Shown here: positions 7,392 through 16,820 of the stretch, in pieces
Position numbering within the stretch: the stretch's first letter is position 1
How the letters are laid out: each line of letters opens with the position of its first letter
Translations under genes and position numbers: made by a program
Source of the DNA: Pseudomonas batumici
GTDB lineage: Bacteria; Pseudomonadota; Gammaproteobacteria; Pseudomonadales; Pseudomonadaceae
DNA length: 64,000 bases
Reading direction: 5' to 3'
Assembly (NCBI RefSeq): GCF_000820515.1
Contig: NZ_JXDG01000018.1
Location: forward strand, 146,830 to 210,829
Notes under the pieces: generated by a model
What the model was told of the DNA's origin: nothing
The model's database searches: none
Seen by the model: only the letters and a program-made list of their open reading frames with translations

Positions 7392-7637
7392 TCAGTCAGC
7401 CTTATCCGCGGAGCGAGCAATAGGGGTACGACGGGAGACCGGCGCAACATGGGCCGATCCGTTGTTCAAGGCGATCATCAGCGCCTGCAGCCAATGGCCC
7501 AGCAGCGTGAAGAGATCACCGGCGCCGACCTGCCGGTTGGCGGTTTTCAGGACCCGCCCCAGGCAAGCGTCGTCGTCACGGGTGGACGGCGAGGCCTTGA
7601 GCATGTCACGCAGAGATTGTTCGAACGGATCGTGCAT
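7392..7637 (-). CDS. cfrX: CfrX small protein
   Basis: An 81-residue soluble protein of the CfrX family, found upstream of cmpX and sigX in Pseudomonas. It has no signal peptide, membrane segment or catalytic motif that I can see. The middle (about 30-60: RQVGAGDLFTLLGHWLQALM) is predicted to be helical and mildly hydrophobic. The start is ATG 7637, with AGAGG six bases upstream; a GTG six bases earlier is less likely. Its stop lies two bases from the cmpX start, which points to translational coupling. Its biochemical role is unknown to me. Confidence 0.88.
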   Translation of the reverse strand: MHDPFEQSLRDMLKASPSTRDDDACLGRVLKTANRQVGAGDLFTLLGHWLQALMIALNNGSAHVAPVSRRTPIARSADKAD

Positions 7638-7701
7638 ACGCACCTCTCGGTATATCTGTGAAAGACGCGATCATTTTTTTGCAGGTCACATCAAACATGT
7701 T

Positions 7702-8697
7702 TCACACCCAGCGCAAACGGCGGAAAAGCCACCATTGTCCGATGGCAACGGCGACGATCAGCAGACAGGCGATGACAAAACCGTAGGGGTTGCCGGACAA
7801 CGGAATACCGCCGACGTTGATCCCCAGCAGGCCGGTCAGGAAACTCATCGGCAGGAAGATCCCGGTGACGATCCCGAAGCGGTACATGGTCTTGTTCATG
7901 CGCACGTTCAGGCGCCGCTCCTCGGCCTCAAGCACAAGCCCCACGCGCTCGCGGGTCAATTCGAGCTCTTCCAGGTAACGGGTCAGGCTGTTGTTCAATT
8001 CGTTCCAGTAACCGGCATCTTCATCGGCGAACCACGGCAGCTTGATCCGGCTCAATTGACCGAAGATGTCCCGCTGCGGCGCAAGGAAACGTTTCAGCCC
8101 GGCCGCTCGACGACGTATCTGCACAATGGCGCCGTGCTCGGGATTATACCGTTCGTCGGCATCTATCTTTTCTTCCTCGTCATCGACCACTTCCGAGAGG
8201 TCACTGACCAGGTCCTGCACCTTCAAGGTGAGGTACTGCCCGATGTAGAGAATCAGTTCGGCGGCGTTTTTCGGCCCCTTGCCCTGCTCCAGCTGCACCA
8301 GCAGCTCATCGGTCGCGCGCAACGGTCGCAAACGCAGGGAAATCACCCGCTGGTGCGCGGCAAAGACCCGCACCGAGACCATGTCTTCGGGCTCGGCACC
8401 GGGGTTGAGATTGACCCCGCGCAGAAACAGCAGCAGCTCGCTATCAGGCAAGGGCAGCAGGCGTGGCCGGGTATTTTCTTCCAGCAGCAGATCGCAGTTG
8501 AATTCGCTCAAGCCACTGGATGTGCGCAACCAGGCATGGGTCTGCGGGTGGCTGCGATCCCAGTGCAGCCAGAGGCTTTCCTCTGGCCGCAATTGCAGAT
8601 CATCCAAGTCCGTGCGAGCAATCGCGCGTGCACCGCCCTTACCATCCAGCACCAGGGCATGGACCAGCCCCCACTGCGCGTTTTCTTCCGCGAACAT
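7702..8697 (-). CDS. cmaX: CorA/ZntB-family divalent cation transporter (CmaX)
   Basis: The 331-residue protein has a long soluble N-terminal domain and two C-terminal membrane helices (about 270-290 and 302-322). The loop motif between them is GIN (LTGLLGINVGGIP) rather than the magnesium-type GMN, as in ZntB-like members, which are thought to move zinc. A charged coiled-coil lies at about 140-250 (EVVDDEEEKIDADERY, LELTRERVGLVLEAEERR), as in the CorA funnel. The ATG at 8697 has GGGG five bases upstream and is preferred to 8718. In P. aeruginosa the neighbour of cfrX is called cmaX and this is its counterpart. The transported ion cannot be told from sequence. Confidence 0.85.
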   Translation of the reverse strand: MFAEENAQWGLVHALVLDGKGGARAIARTDLDDLQLRPEESLWLHWDRSHPQTHAWLRTSSGLSEFNCDLLLEENTRPRLLPLPDSELLLFLRGVNLNPGAEPEDMVSVRVFAAHQRVISLRLRPLRATDELLVQLEQGKGPKNAAELILYIGQYLTLKVQDLVSDLSEVVDDEEEKIDADERYNPEHGAIVQIRRRAAGLKRFLAPQRDIFGQLSRIKLPWFADEDAGYWNELNNSLTRYLEELELTRERVGLVLEAEERRLNVRMNKTMYRFGIVTGIFLPMSFLTGLLGINVGGIPLSGNPYGFVIACLLIVAVAIGQWWLFRRLRWV

Positions 8698-8722
8698 CCT
8701 TACCCCATTGTGTTGCAAAAAT

Positions 8723-9214
8723 TTACTCAGGCATCTTCAGCGGGCTCGGCGCAACGATCACACCGTTGTTGTCCGCGTAGATATACTCGCCCGGGCGAAA
8801 GGTCACACCGGCAAAGGTGACCGGAATATTGAGATCGCCAATGCCGCGCTTGTCGGTTTTCATCGGATGACTGGCCAAGGCCTGCACCCCCAGGTCGGTC
8901 TGGGCGATCACGTCGACATCACGGATGCAACCGTAGATCACCAACCCTTCCCAGCCGTTTTTCGCCGCCTTCTCGGCCAGCATATCGCCCAGCAGGGCAC
9001 GGCGCAGGGAACCACCGCCATCGACCACCAGCACCTTGCCCCGGCCATTGAGCTCAACCTGGTCCTTGACCAGGGAGTTGTCCTCGAAGCACTTGATGGT
9101 CACGATCTCGCCACCGAAGGAGTCGCGGCCACCGAAGTTGCTGAACATCGGCTCAAGCACCTGCACCAACTCCGGATAGGCGTCGCACAGGTCGGGGGTG
9201 ATGTAATGATCCAT
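8723..9214 (-). CDS. rraA: RraA-family regulator of ribonuclease E activity
   Basis: The 163-residue protein fits the RraA fold throughout, with [16 protein letters not shown] near the start, [18 protein letters not shown] at 67-84 and the conserved [15 protein letters not shown]. In E. coli RraA binds RNase E and inhibits it. Related proteins are aldolases with a metal site (class II HMG/CHA aldolase), and the two activities cannot be separated here with certainty. A strong AGGAG precedes ATG 9214. The gene stands 25 bp upstream of cmaX on the same strand, so the two may be cotranscribed. Confidence 0.9.
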   Translation of the reverse strand: MDHYITPDLCDAYPELVQVLEPMFSNFGGRDSFGGEIVTIKCFEDNSLVKDQVELNGRGKVLVVDGGGSLRRALLGDMLAEKAAKNGWEGLVIYGCIRDVDVIAQTDLGVQALASHPMKTDKRGIGDLNIPVTFAGVTFRPGEYIYADNNGVIVAPSPLKMPE

Positions 9215-9369
9215 GAGTAAACTCCTGTAGATGGAATCGAGAATGCCAGACTTCGCAGGTCGCGCTACAAGATGAAACGCTTGCCCCCGGTCGAATGTTT
9301 AGACAATGACCCAAAACGCTCAATGCGTCATATCTTAGCCTTTTACCACCCATTAGCGGAATGCCCTTG

Positions 9370-10359
9370 TCAGGCCGTTTCCTGAACGACGGCTGACTCA
9401 CGGAGCAGGAAGGCCTGCTGATCCCGCAGCCAATCGGCCACCCGCGGCCAGACTTCAGCCTGCGCCGGCTTGCTGACCAGCATCTCGACATGACCGAAAT
9501 CCGAGCTGAAACCCTGTTCCCGCCCCAGGCAGAGAAAGTGCTTGTGCAACGATCCGATCTGCTCGAACAGCTTGCGACAGGCCCAGGTCGGGTCCTGATG
9601 ATCACCCACCGCACTCACCGCCAGCACCGGCACCTCGACTTCCGCCAGGCCACCCCACCAGTCCCGCTCGGCATCCCGGAAACGCCCGAACAGGCCATAC
9701 CAGCGCAGGCCTTCCAGGGCCAGGCCGATGGGCTCGTCCTCCGGGCCGCGCTTGAGACGCGAACCGGACAAATGGGCAAAGCGCCTGAGCAGCAAGCGAC
9801 CGCCCCACTCCACCGGCGGAATTTTCAGGGGCCAGTAGGTGCGACTGACCTGGCAACCGAAAAACGCCGCCGAGGCGACCGCCGGCGCGCCCAGGTACTG
9901 ACCGCCCAGGGCCGCCGCCAGGGTGATGCCCCCCAGGGAATGACCGATCCAGTGGGGAACCTGCCCGCTCTGCTCACGCACGAACGCGGCGATGGCCGGC
10001 AGGTCATAACGGGCGTAATCAGCCACGCGATTGCGCCGATAGTCCTGGTTACGCGCCGACAGCCCGTGACCGCGCATTTCCGGAATCCACACATCGAACC
10101 CGAGTCGCGTCAGATAGGCACCCAGGCCGATGCCTTTGGCGGAATACCAGAAACGCCGGTTGGAAAAGCTGCCATGCAACAGGACCACCGGCACACCCCG
10201 CGCCTGCGGCTCATCGGCGAGGCCCAGGCGGGTGACCGCCAGTTCGACCGTACCGTCGGGGCTGTTGCCCGGCTTCAAACGGTAGACGTCTTCACACAGA
10301 TCGCCGCGACGCTCGGCGCTGATCAACGCCACCGGAAAAAGATTGCTGCTGCTTTGCAT
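9370..10359 (-). CDS. Alpha/beta hydrolase
   Basis: A 329-residue alpha/beta-hydrolase fold protein. The oxyanion strand is VVLLHGSFSNRRFW, the nucleophile elbow is HWIGHSLGGITLA (serine near residue 143), and the C-terminal histidine is in SSDFGHVEMLV, so the triad looks complete. No signal peptide is evident, and the substrate is unknown. An upstream ATG at 10389 lies inside the ppsA terminator hairpin, so the ATG at 10359, past the hairpin and with AAGAG before it, is chosen. The homologue sits between ppsA and rraA in P. aeruginosa too. Confidence 0.8.
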   Translation of the reverse strand: MQSSSNLFPVALISAERRGDLCEDVYRLKPGNSPDGTVELAVTRLGLADEPQARGVPVVLLHGSFSNRRFWYSAKGIGLGAYLTRLGFDVWIPEMRGHGLSARNQDYRRNRVADYARYDLPAIAAFVREQSGQVPHWIGHSLGGITLAAALGGQYLGAPAVASAAFFGCQVSRTYWPLKIPPVEWGGRLLLRRFAHLSGSRLKRGPEDEPIGLALEGLRWYGLFGRFRDAERDWWGGLAEVEVPVLAVSAVGDHQDPTWACRKLFEQIGSLHKHFLCLGREQGFSSDFGHVEMLVSKPAQAEVWPRVADWLRDQQAFLLRESAVVQETA

Positions 10360-10371
10360 AAGGCTCTTGAA

Positions 10372-10402
10372 CAAAAAAGGGCGACCCATGTGGACTCGCC
10401 CT
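10372..10402 (-). terminator. Terminator downstream of ppsA
   Basis: Read on the minus strand, AGGGCGA pairs with TCGCCCT (7 bp, with an imperfect inner stem CC/GG) and is followed by six Ts. It lies beyond the REP element downstream of ppsA and just before the hydrolase start. Confidence 0.75.
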
Positions 10403-10452
10403 GCAAATTGGATTTTACAACATAGGACACAGATTCTATTTACGACATAAGT

Positions 10453-10542
10453 CTGTAGGAAACGGGCTTGCCAGCAATGCTTTTACCGTCCTCAAGGACG
10501 CTATCGCCGCGGTGCGGCGTGCCGACAAGCCGGCTCCCACAG
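10453..10542. repeat. REP doublet (REPIN-like), degenerate
   Basis: Two inverted arms, CTGTAGGAAACGGGCTTGCC at the left and GACAAGCCGGCTCCCACAG at the right, enclose about 50 bp containing GCTATCGCC. The left arm differs from the local REP consensus (GGAAAC for GGAGCC), so this is an older copy. It lies between ppsA and its terminator. Confidence 0.75.
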
Positions 10543-10563
10543 AAGAGAGCCGGCGGCGCCCCG

Positions 10564-12939
10564 TCAGGCCGGCGCCTGCCCCTCGGCCAGGAAGAACCAG
10601 GTTTCCAGCACGGAATCCGGGTTCAGCGACACGCTTTCAATGCCCTGCTCCATCAGCCAGAGCGCCAGGTCCGGGTGGTCGGAAGGCCCCTGGCCGCAGA
10701 TGCCGATGTACTTGCCGGCCTTGTTGCAAGCCTGGATGGCGTTGGACAACAGCTTCTTCACCGCCGGGTTACGCTCGTCGAACAGGTGCGCGATGATCCC
10801 GGAGTCGCGGTCCAGGCCCAGGGTCAGCTGGGTCAGGTCGTTGGAACCGATGGAGAAACCGTCGAAGTACTCGAGGAACTCGTCGGCCAGGATCGCGTTG
10901 GACGGCAACTCGCACATCATGATCACGCGCAGGCCATTCTCGCCACGGGCCAGGCCGTTGGCGGCGAGCAGGTCGACCACCTGGCTGGCTTCGCCCAGGG
11001 TACGGACGAAAGGCACCATGATTTCGACGTTGGTCAGGCCCATGTCGTTGCGCACGCGCTTGAGGGCGCGGCATTCGAGTTCGAAGCAGTCACGGAAAGA
11101 CTCGCTGATGTAGCGCGAGGCGCCACGGAAACCCAGCATCGGGTTTTCTTCTTCCGGCTCGTAGAGCTTACCGCCGATCAGGTTGGCGTATTCGTTGGAC
11201 TTGAAGTCCGACAGGCGCACGATGACCTTTTTCGGCCAGAAGGCCGCCGCCAGGGTGCTGATGCCTTCCACCAGCTTCTCGACATAGAAGCCGACCGGAT
11301 CGTCGTAACCGGCGATGCGCTTGTCGACGCTGTCCTTGAGCTCGGGCGGCAGGCCCGCGTAGTTCAGCAGCGCCTTGGGGTGCACGCCGATCATGCGGTT
11401 GATGATGAACTCCAGGCGGGCCAGGCCCACACCGGCGTTCGGCAACTGGGCGAAGTCGAAGGCACGGTCCGGGTTGCCGACGTTCATCATGATCTTGAAC
11501 GGCAGCTCAGGCATGGCATCGACGGAGTTCTGCTTCACGTCGAAGCCCAGCTCGCCTTCGAAGATGTAGCCGGTGTCGCCTTCGGCGCAGGAAACGGTGA
11601 CGCCCTGGCCGTCCTTCAGCAGCTGGGTGGCGTTGCCGCAACCGACCACCGCCGGGATCCCCAGCTCACGGGCGATGATCGCCGCGTGGCAGGTCCGCCC
11701 GCCACGGTTGGTGACGATGGCGCTGGCGCGCTTCATCACCGGTTCCCAGTCCGGGTCGGTCATGTCGGAGACCAGCACGTCACCGGCCTGGACCTTGTCC
11801 ATCTCGGACACGTCGCGGATGATCCGCACCTTGCCGGCGCCGATACGCTGGCCGATGGCACGCCCTTCCACCAGCACGGTGCCGGTTTCCTTGAGCAGGT
11901 AGCGCTCCATGACATTGGCCTGGGTGCGGCTCTTCACGGTTTCCGGACGAGCCTGGACGATGTACAGCTTGCCGTCGTCACCGTCCTTGGCCCACTCGAT
12001 GTCCATCGGGCACTGGTAGTGCTTCTCGATGATCATCGCCTGCTTGGCCAGTTCACTGACTTCGGCATCGCTGAGGCAGAAGCGCGCGCGGTCGGCCTTG
12101 TCGACGTCGACGGTCTTGACCGAACGACCGGCCTTGGCCTCGTCGCCGTAGATCATCTTGATCGCCTTGCTGCCCAGGTTGCGGCGCAGGATGGCGGGGC
12201 GACCGGCTTGCAGCGTGCCCTTGTGCACGTAGAACTCGTCCGGGTTCACCGCACCCTGTACGACGGTTTCACCCAGGCCGTAGGCGCCGGTGATGAATAC
12301 CACGTCACGGAAGCCCGACTCGGTGTCGAGGGTGAACATCACGCCGGCGGTACCGGTTTCCGAACGCACCATGCGCTGGACACCGGCGGACAGGGCCACC
12401 AGCTTGTGATCGAAGCCCTGGTGCACGCGGTAGGAAATGGCACGGTCGTTGAACAGCGAGGCGAAGACTTCCTTGGCCGCGCGGATGACGTTTTCCACGC
12501 CGCGGATGTTCAGGAAGGTTTCCTGCTGGCCGGCGAAGGAGGCGTCCGGCAGGTCTTCGGCGGTGGCCGAGGAACGCACGGCCACGGCCATGTCCGGGTT
12601 GCCCGCCGACAGCGTGGCGAAGGCCGCGCGGATCTCGCTGTTGAGCTTCTCGGGGAACTCGGCCTCCATGATCCACTGGCGGATCTGAGCGCCGGTTCGG
12701 GCCAGGGCGTTGACGTCATCCACATCCAGCGCGTCCAGCGCCGCATGGATCTGGTCGTTCAGGCCACTGAGCTCAAGAAAATCACGATACGCCTGAGCCG
12801 TAGTGGCAAAGCCGCCGGGGACCGATACACCGGCACCCGCGAGGTTACTGATCATCTCGCCCAGGGATGCGTTCTTGCCCCCTACGTGCTCCACATCATG
12901 GACGCCGAGCTTATCGAGGGAAACTACGTACTCTACCAA
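10564..12939 (-). CDS. ppsA: Phosphoenolpyruvate synthase
   Basis: PpsA makes phosphoenolpyruvate from pyruvate and ATP for gluconeogenesis. The 791-residue protein has an N-terminal ATP-grasp domain (about 10-340, with [10 protein letters not shown] and [19 protein letters not shown]), a swivelling domain with the phosphorylated histidine in [10 protein letters not shown] (His418 by codon position) and a C-terminal PEP-binding barrel ending with [12 protein letters not shown]. The start is a TTG at 12939 (protein [12 protein letters not shown], read as Met), with GGAGAG six bases upstream; this gives the family's usual length. Divergent ppsR lies 176 bp away, and its product controls PpsA by phosphorylation. 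Confidence 0.96.
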   Translation of the reverse strand: MVEYVVSLDKLGVHDVEHVGGKNASLGEMISNLAGAGVSVPGGFATTAQAYRDFLELSGLNDQIHAALDALDVDDVNALARTGAQIRQWIMEAEFPEKLNSEIRAAFATLSAGNPDMAVAVRSSATAEDLPDASFAGQQETFLNIRGVENVIRAAKEVFASLFNDRAISYRVHQGFDHKLVALSAGVQRMVRSETGTAGVMFTLDTESGFRDVVFITGAYGLGETVVQGAVNPDEFYVHKGTLQAGRPAILRRNLGSKAIKMIYGDEAKAGRSVKTVDVDKADRARFCLSDAEVSELAKQAMIIEKHYQCPMDIEWAKDGDDGKLYIVQARPETVKSRTQANVMERYLLKETGTVLVEGRAIGQRIGAGKVRIIRDVSEMDKVQAGDVLVSDMTDPDWEPVMKRASAIVTNRGGRTCHAAIIARELGIPAVVGCGNATQLLKDGQGVTVSCAEGDTGYIFEGELGFDVKQNSVDAMPELPFKIMMNVGNPDRAFDFAQLPNAGVGLARLEFIINRMIGVHPKALLNYAGLPPELKDSVDKRIAGYDDPVGFYVEKLVEGISTLAAAFWPKKVIVRLSDFKSNEYANLIGGKLYEPEEENPMLGFRGASRYISESFRDCFELECRALKRVRNDMGLTNVEIMVPFVRTLGEASQVVDLLAANGLARGENGLRVIMMCELPSNAILADEFLEYFDGFSIGSNDLTQLTLGLDRDSGIIAHLFDERNPAVKKLLSNAIQACNKAGKYIGICGQGPSDHPDLALWLMEQGIESVSLNPDSVLETWFFLAEGQAPA

Positions 12940-13115
12940 GGTGATCTCTCCACTAACTGTGTTGGAAAAGCTCAGGAGCGGGGCTGCTCTATGGGCAGGT
13001 TGATCCGCTCGGTGGCCTGGACCTGGAAAATAAGTGAGAATGCCAGCCGTTCCTGGCGTGCAAACCGCGCCTATCATATCCAAGAATCGTCACCAGCTTA
13101 AGGCCCAAGGCGCAA

Positions 13116-13934
13116 ATGAAACGATCTGCTTTCTTTATCTCCGATGGTACCGGTATCACCGCCGAAACCCTGGGTCAAAGCCTGCTGGCGCAGTTCGAAA
13201 ACATTACCTTCGCCAAATTCATCCGTCCCTACATCGACAGCGTGGACAAGGCGCGGGCCATGGTGCAACAAATCAATATCGCCGCCGAACAGGACGGATT
13301 TCGCCCGATCATCTTCGATACCATCGTCAACCAGGATATTCGTGAGATCCTCGCGACCTCCAATGGTTTCATGATCGACATCTTTTCCACCTTCCTCGCC
13401 CCGCTGGAACAGGAACTGAGCGAGCACTCGTCCTACTCGGTGGGCAAGTCCCACTCCATCGGCGGCAACTCCAACTACATGGAGCGCATCGAGGCGGTGA
13501 ACTTCGCCCTGGACAACGACGACGGCGCCCGTACCCACTATTACGACCAGGCCGACCTGATCCTGGTGGGCGTGTCGCGCTGCGGCAAGACCCCGACCTG
13601 CCTGTACATGGCGATGCAATTCGGTATCCGCGCGGCCAACTACCCGCTGACCGAGGACGACATGGAGCGCCTGCAACTGCCGTCGGCCCTGCGTGCCCAC
13701 CGGCACAAGCTGTTCGGCCTGACCATCGACCCGGACCGACTGACCGCGATCCGCAACGAGCGCAAGCCCAACAGCCGCTATTCCAGCTATGCCCAATGCG
13801 AGTTCGAAGTGCGCGAGGTGGAAAACCTGTTCCGCCGGGAGAACATCGCCCATATCAATTCCACGCATTTCTCGGTGGAAGAGATTTCCGCGAAGATCCT
13901 CGTGGAGAAAGGCGTGGAGCGGCGTTTCAAGTAA
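13116..13934 (+). CDS. ppsR: PEP synthase regulatory protein (bifunctional kinase/pyrophosphorylase)
   Basis: PpsR switches PpsA off by ADP-dependent phosphorylation and back on by phosphate-dependent removal of that group. The 272-residue protein begins [19 protein letters not shown], the family signature, and has a P-loop GVSRCGKT at residues 152-159. The C-terminal part [19 protein letters not shown] is also typical (DUF299 family). It is transcribed divergently from its target ppsA, so the intergenic 12940-13115 probably holds both promoters. A REPIN lies just past its stop, and prpD converges on it. Confidence 0.95.
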   Translation: MKRSAFFISDGTGITAETLGQSLLAQFENITFAKFIRPYIDSVDKARAMVQQINIAAEQDGFRPIIFDTIVNQDIREILATSNGFMIDIFSTFLAPLEQELSEHSSYSVGKSHSIGGNSNYMERIEAVNFALDNDDGARTHYYDQADLILVGVSRCGKTPTCLYMAMQFGIRAANYPLTEDDMERLQLPSALRAHRHKLFGLTIDPDRLTAIRNERKPNSRYSSYAQCEFEVREVENLFRRENIAHINSTHFSVEEISAKILVEKGVERRFK

Positions 13935-13950
13935 CGCCGAGCGCGGTCAC

Positions 13951-14048
13951 TGTGGGAGCCGGCTTGCTGGCGATAGCGGCCGATCAGGCGATGCAAGGCT
14001 CACGGGCCTCATCGTCGGAACGCCGCCCGCAGCAAGCCGGCTCCCACA
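13951..14048. repeat. REPIN (paired inverted REP elements)
   Basis: The left arm TGTGGGAGCCGGCTTGCTGG and the right arm GCAAGCCGGCTCCCACA are inverted copies around about 60 bp of spacer. The spacer includes GATAGCGGCCGATCAGGCG. The reverse complement is nearly identical to the element at 58791-58890. It lies between the convergent genes ppsR and prpD and may act as a terminator or transcript end stabiliser. Confidence 0.92.
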
Positions 14049-14093
14049 AGGGTGGCGTTCCGACCGTTCCTGCGCGGGAATGACCCGCCCCGC

Positions 14094-15578
14094 CTAGATT
14101 ACGAACAGATCCATGAAGCGCTGCACCGGCGTCGCTTCCAGCCGCGCCTGGTCCTTGCACAGGGCCAGGATCTCGGCACTGCGCTGGGCAGTGAAGCGCG
14201 TCGCCAGATTGGCCTTGAACTTGTCCTCCAGCAACGGAATGCCCTCGGCCCGGCGGCGGCGATGGCCGATCGGGTATTCGACCGCCACCTGCGCGGTACT
14301 GCTGCCGTCCTTGAAGAACACCTGCACGGCATTGGCGATCGAACGCTTGTCGGCCTCCAGGTATTCCCGGCTGTAACGCGGCTCTTCGACGATCACCATC
14401 TTCTCGCGCAACACATCGATGATCGGATGGGCTGCGTGGAAATCATCTTCATAGTGCTCGGCCACCAGGTTGCCGAAGGCCAGCGGCACCGCCGTCATGT
14501 ACTGCAGGCAATGGTCGCGGTCGGCGGGGTTGGCCAGCTTGCCGACCTTGGAAATGATGCGAATCGCCGACTCGTGAGTCGTAATCACGATCTTGTCGAT
14601 CTCATCCAGGCGGTTGCTGACTTGTGGGTGCAGCATCACCGCCGCCTCACACGCGGTCTGGGCATGGAATTCGGCCGGAAAACTGATCTTGAACAGCACG
14701 TTCTCCATGACGTAGCTGCCGTACGGCTGGGAAAGGCTGAAGGCGCGCTGGTCTTCGGGCTTGAGTGCCAGGTCCTTGTTGGTGTGGCTGAACAGCACGT
14801 CGTAGAAGCCCCATTGCGGCGCGCTCAACACCCCCGGAATGCCCATTTCCCCGCGCAGGGCGATATCCGCCAGGCGAACGCCACGACTGGTCGCATCGCC
14901 CGCCGCCCAGGACTTACGCGAACCGGCATTCGGCGCGTGGCGATAGGTGCGCAGGGCCTGGCCGTCGACAAACGCATGGGACAGCGCCGCCAGCAGCTGT
15001 TCACGGCTGGCACCCATCAGTTTGGCGGTGACCGCGGTGGAGGCGACTTTCACCAGCAGCACATGGTCGAGGCCGACCCGATTGAAGGAGTTCTCCAACG
15101 CGAGCACGCCCTGGATCTCGTGAGCCATGATCATGGCATCCAGCACGGTACGCACGGTCAGCGGTGCTTCAGCGTTGGCGACGCGCTTCTGCGACAGATG
15201 ATCGGCGACCGCGAGAATCCCACCGAGGTTATCCGAAGGATGGCCCCATTCGGCCGCCAGCCAGGTGTCGTTGTAATCGAGCCAGCGGACGATACAGCCG
15301 ATGTCCCAGGCGGCCTTGACCGGATCGAGGCGAAAGCTCGTTCCCGGCACCCGGGCGCCAAAGGGCACCACGGTGCCCTCGACCAGCGGCCCCAGGTGCT
15401 TGGTGCACTCGGGAAAGCGTAGCGCCAACAGGCCGCAGCCGAGGGTGTCGATCAGACAATTGCGCGCGGTGTCCAGCGCTTCCGCCGACTCGATCCGGTA
15501 ATCGAGTACATAATCGGCGATGTCCTGCAGGACCTGATCGTAATCAGGGCGCTCGTTCAGATCGACATTGGCGCTCAT
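14094..15578 (-). CDS. prpD: 2-methylcitrate dehydratase
   Basis: PrpD dehydrates 2-methylcitrate in propionate breakdown. The 494-residue protein follows the MmgE/PrpD family along its length. Typical stretches are [18 protein letters not shown] at 46-63, [20 protein letters not shown] and [20 protein letters not shown]. In organisms with acnD and prpF, AcnD does the dehydration to the trans isomer, and PrpD may be partly redundant. It is the last gene of the leftward prp operon, starting 7 bp after the prpF stop. Its 3' end faces ppsR across a REPIN. Confidence 0.95.
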   Translation of the reverse strand: MSANVDLNERPDYDQVLQDIADYVLDYRIESAEALDTARNCLIDTLGCGLLALRFPECTKHLGPLVEGTVVPFGARVPGTSFRLDPVKAAWDIGCIVRWLDYNDTWLAAEWGHPSDNLGGILAVADHLSQKRVANAEAPLTVRTVLDAMIMAHEIQGVLALENSFNRVGLDHVLLVKVASTAVTAKLMGASREQLLAALSHAFVDGQALRTYRHAPNAGSRKSWAAGDATSRGVRLADIALRGEMGIPGVLSAPQWGFYDVLFSHTNKDLALKPEDQRAFSLSQPYGSYVMENVLFKISFPAEFHAQTACEAAVMLHPQVSNRLDEIDKIVITTHESAIRIISKVGKLANPADRDHCLQYMTAVPLAFGNLVAEHYEDDFHAAHPIIDVLREKMVIVEEPRYSREYLEADKRSIANAVQVFFKDGSSTAQVAVEYPIGHRRRRAEGIPLLEDKFKANLATRFTAQRSAEILALCKDQARLEATPVQRFMDLFVI

Positions 15579-15585
15579 CTTCGCT

Positions 15586-16770
15586 TCACTCCCCTGGCAC
15601 GCGCACCCAACCTTCCATCAGGACGCGCGCACTGCGGCTCATGATGGCCTTGACCACGGTCCATTCGCCATCGACCTGGGTGGCCTGCGCGCCCACCCGC
15701 AAGGTGCCCGACGGGTGCCCGAAACGCACCGCGCTGCGCGCGCCGCCACCGGCCGCCAGATTCACCAGCGTACCGGGAATCGCCGCCGCCGTACCGATGG
15801 CCACCGCCGCGGTGCCCATCATCGCGTGGTGCAGCTTGCCCATGGACAATGCCCGCACCAGCAGGTCCAGATCGGCCGCCGCCACCGGCTTGCCGCTCGA
15901 CGCGGTGTAGCTGGCGGGCTTCGCGACGAACGCCACCTTCGGCGTGTGCTGGCGCGTGGCCGCCTCGTCGATGCGCTGGATCAGGCCCATGCGCACCGCC
16001 CCGTAGGCACGGATCGTCTCGAACATCGCCAGGGCCTTGGGGTCGCCGTTGATATCGCCTTGCAACTCGGTACCGGTATAGCCGATATCCGCCGCGTTGA
16101 CGAAGATTGTCGGAATCCCGGCATTGATCATCGTCGCCTTGAAGGTGCCCACTCCCGGCACTTCCAGGTCGTCCACCAGGTTGCCGGTGGGGAACATCGA
16201 ACCGCCCGCCCCCTCTTCCTCGGCCGCCGGGTCCATAAACTCAAGCTGCACTTCAGCCGCCGGAAAGGTCACGCCGTCGAGTTCGAAGTCACCGGTTTCC
16301 TGCACCTGGCCCTCGGTGATCGGCACATGGGCGATGATGGTCTTGCCGATATTCACCTGCCAGATCCGTACCACCGCCACACCATTGCGCGGAATCCGCT
16401 CGGCAGCCACCAGACCGGCACTGATGGCGAACGAACCGACCGCCGCCGACAGGTTGCCGCAGTTGCCGCTCCAGTCGATAAACGGCTTGTCGATGGAGAC
16501 CTGGCCGAACAGGTAATCGACATCGTGATCGGCCTTGATGCTCTTGGACAGGATCACCGTCTTGCTGGTGCTGGAGGTCGCCCCGCCCATGCCGTCGATC
16601 TGCTTTTCATAGGGATCGGGGCTGCCGATCACCCGTAACAACAACGCGTCCCGCGCCGCGCCGGGCAGTTGTGCCGCTTCGGGCAGGGCGCTGAGGTTGA
16701 AGAACACCCCTTTGCTGGTGCCGCCACGCATGTAGGTGGCGGGAATCCTGATTTGCGCTGCATGAGCCAT
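15586..16770 (-). CDS. prpF: AcnD-accessory protein PrpF (aconitate isomerase family)
   Basis: PrpF works with AcnD, isomerising trans-2-methylaconitate to the cis form that aconitase then hydrates. The 394-residue protein begins [20 protein letters not shown], with the [10 protein letters not shown] segment typical of the family, and continues with the two-lobed diaminopimelate-epimerase-like fold ([22 protein letters not shown]). The ATG at 16770 with AGGA upstream is chosen over the in-frame start at 16815, which gives an unlikely extension. It lies 50 bp after acnD and 7 bp before prpD, in the standard order acnD-prpF-prpD. Confidence 0.95.
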   Translation of the reverse strand: MAHAAQIRIPATYMRGGTSKGVFFNLSALPEAAQLPGAARDALLLRVIGSPDPYEKQIDGMGGATSSTSKTVILSKSIKADHDVDYLFGQVSIDKPFIDWSGNCGNLSAAVGSFAISAGLVAAERIPRNGVAVVRIWQVNIGKTIIAHVPITEGQVQETGDFELDGVTFPAAEVQLEFMDPAAEEEGAGGSMFPTGNLVDDLEVPGVGTFKATMINAGIPTIFVNAADIGYTGTELQGDINGDPKALAMFETIRAYGAVRMGLIQRIDEAATRQHTPKVAFVAKPASYTASSGKPVAAADLDLLVRALSMGKLHHAMMGTAAVAIGTAAAIPGTLVNLAAGGGARSAVRFGHPSGTLRVGAQATQVDGEWTVVKAIMSRSARVLMEGWVRVPGE

Positions 16771-16820
16771 GAAATCGTGTCCTGTCAGGGCCGGGGCGGA
16801 CAGCCGCCCCGGCACGTCGT

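Noticed and set aside
10468..13101. 877-codon open frame on the plus strand
   Set aside because: It is the antisense shadow of ppsA; the minus-strand product matches PEP synthase over its full length, and the plus-strand translation has no family features.
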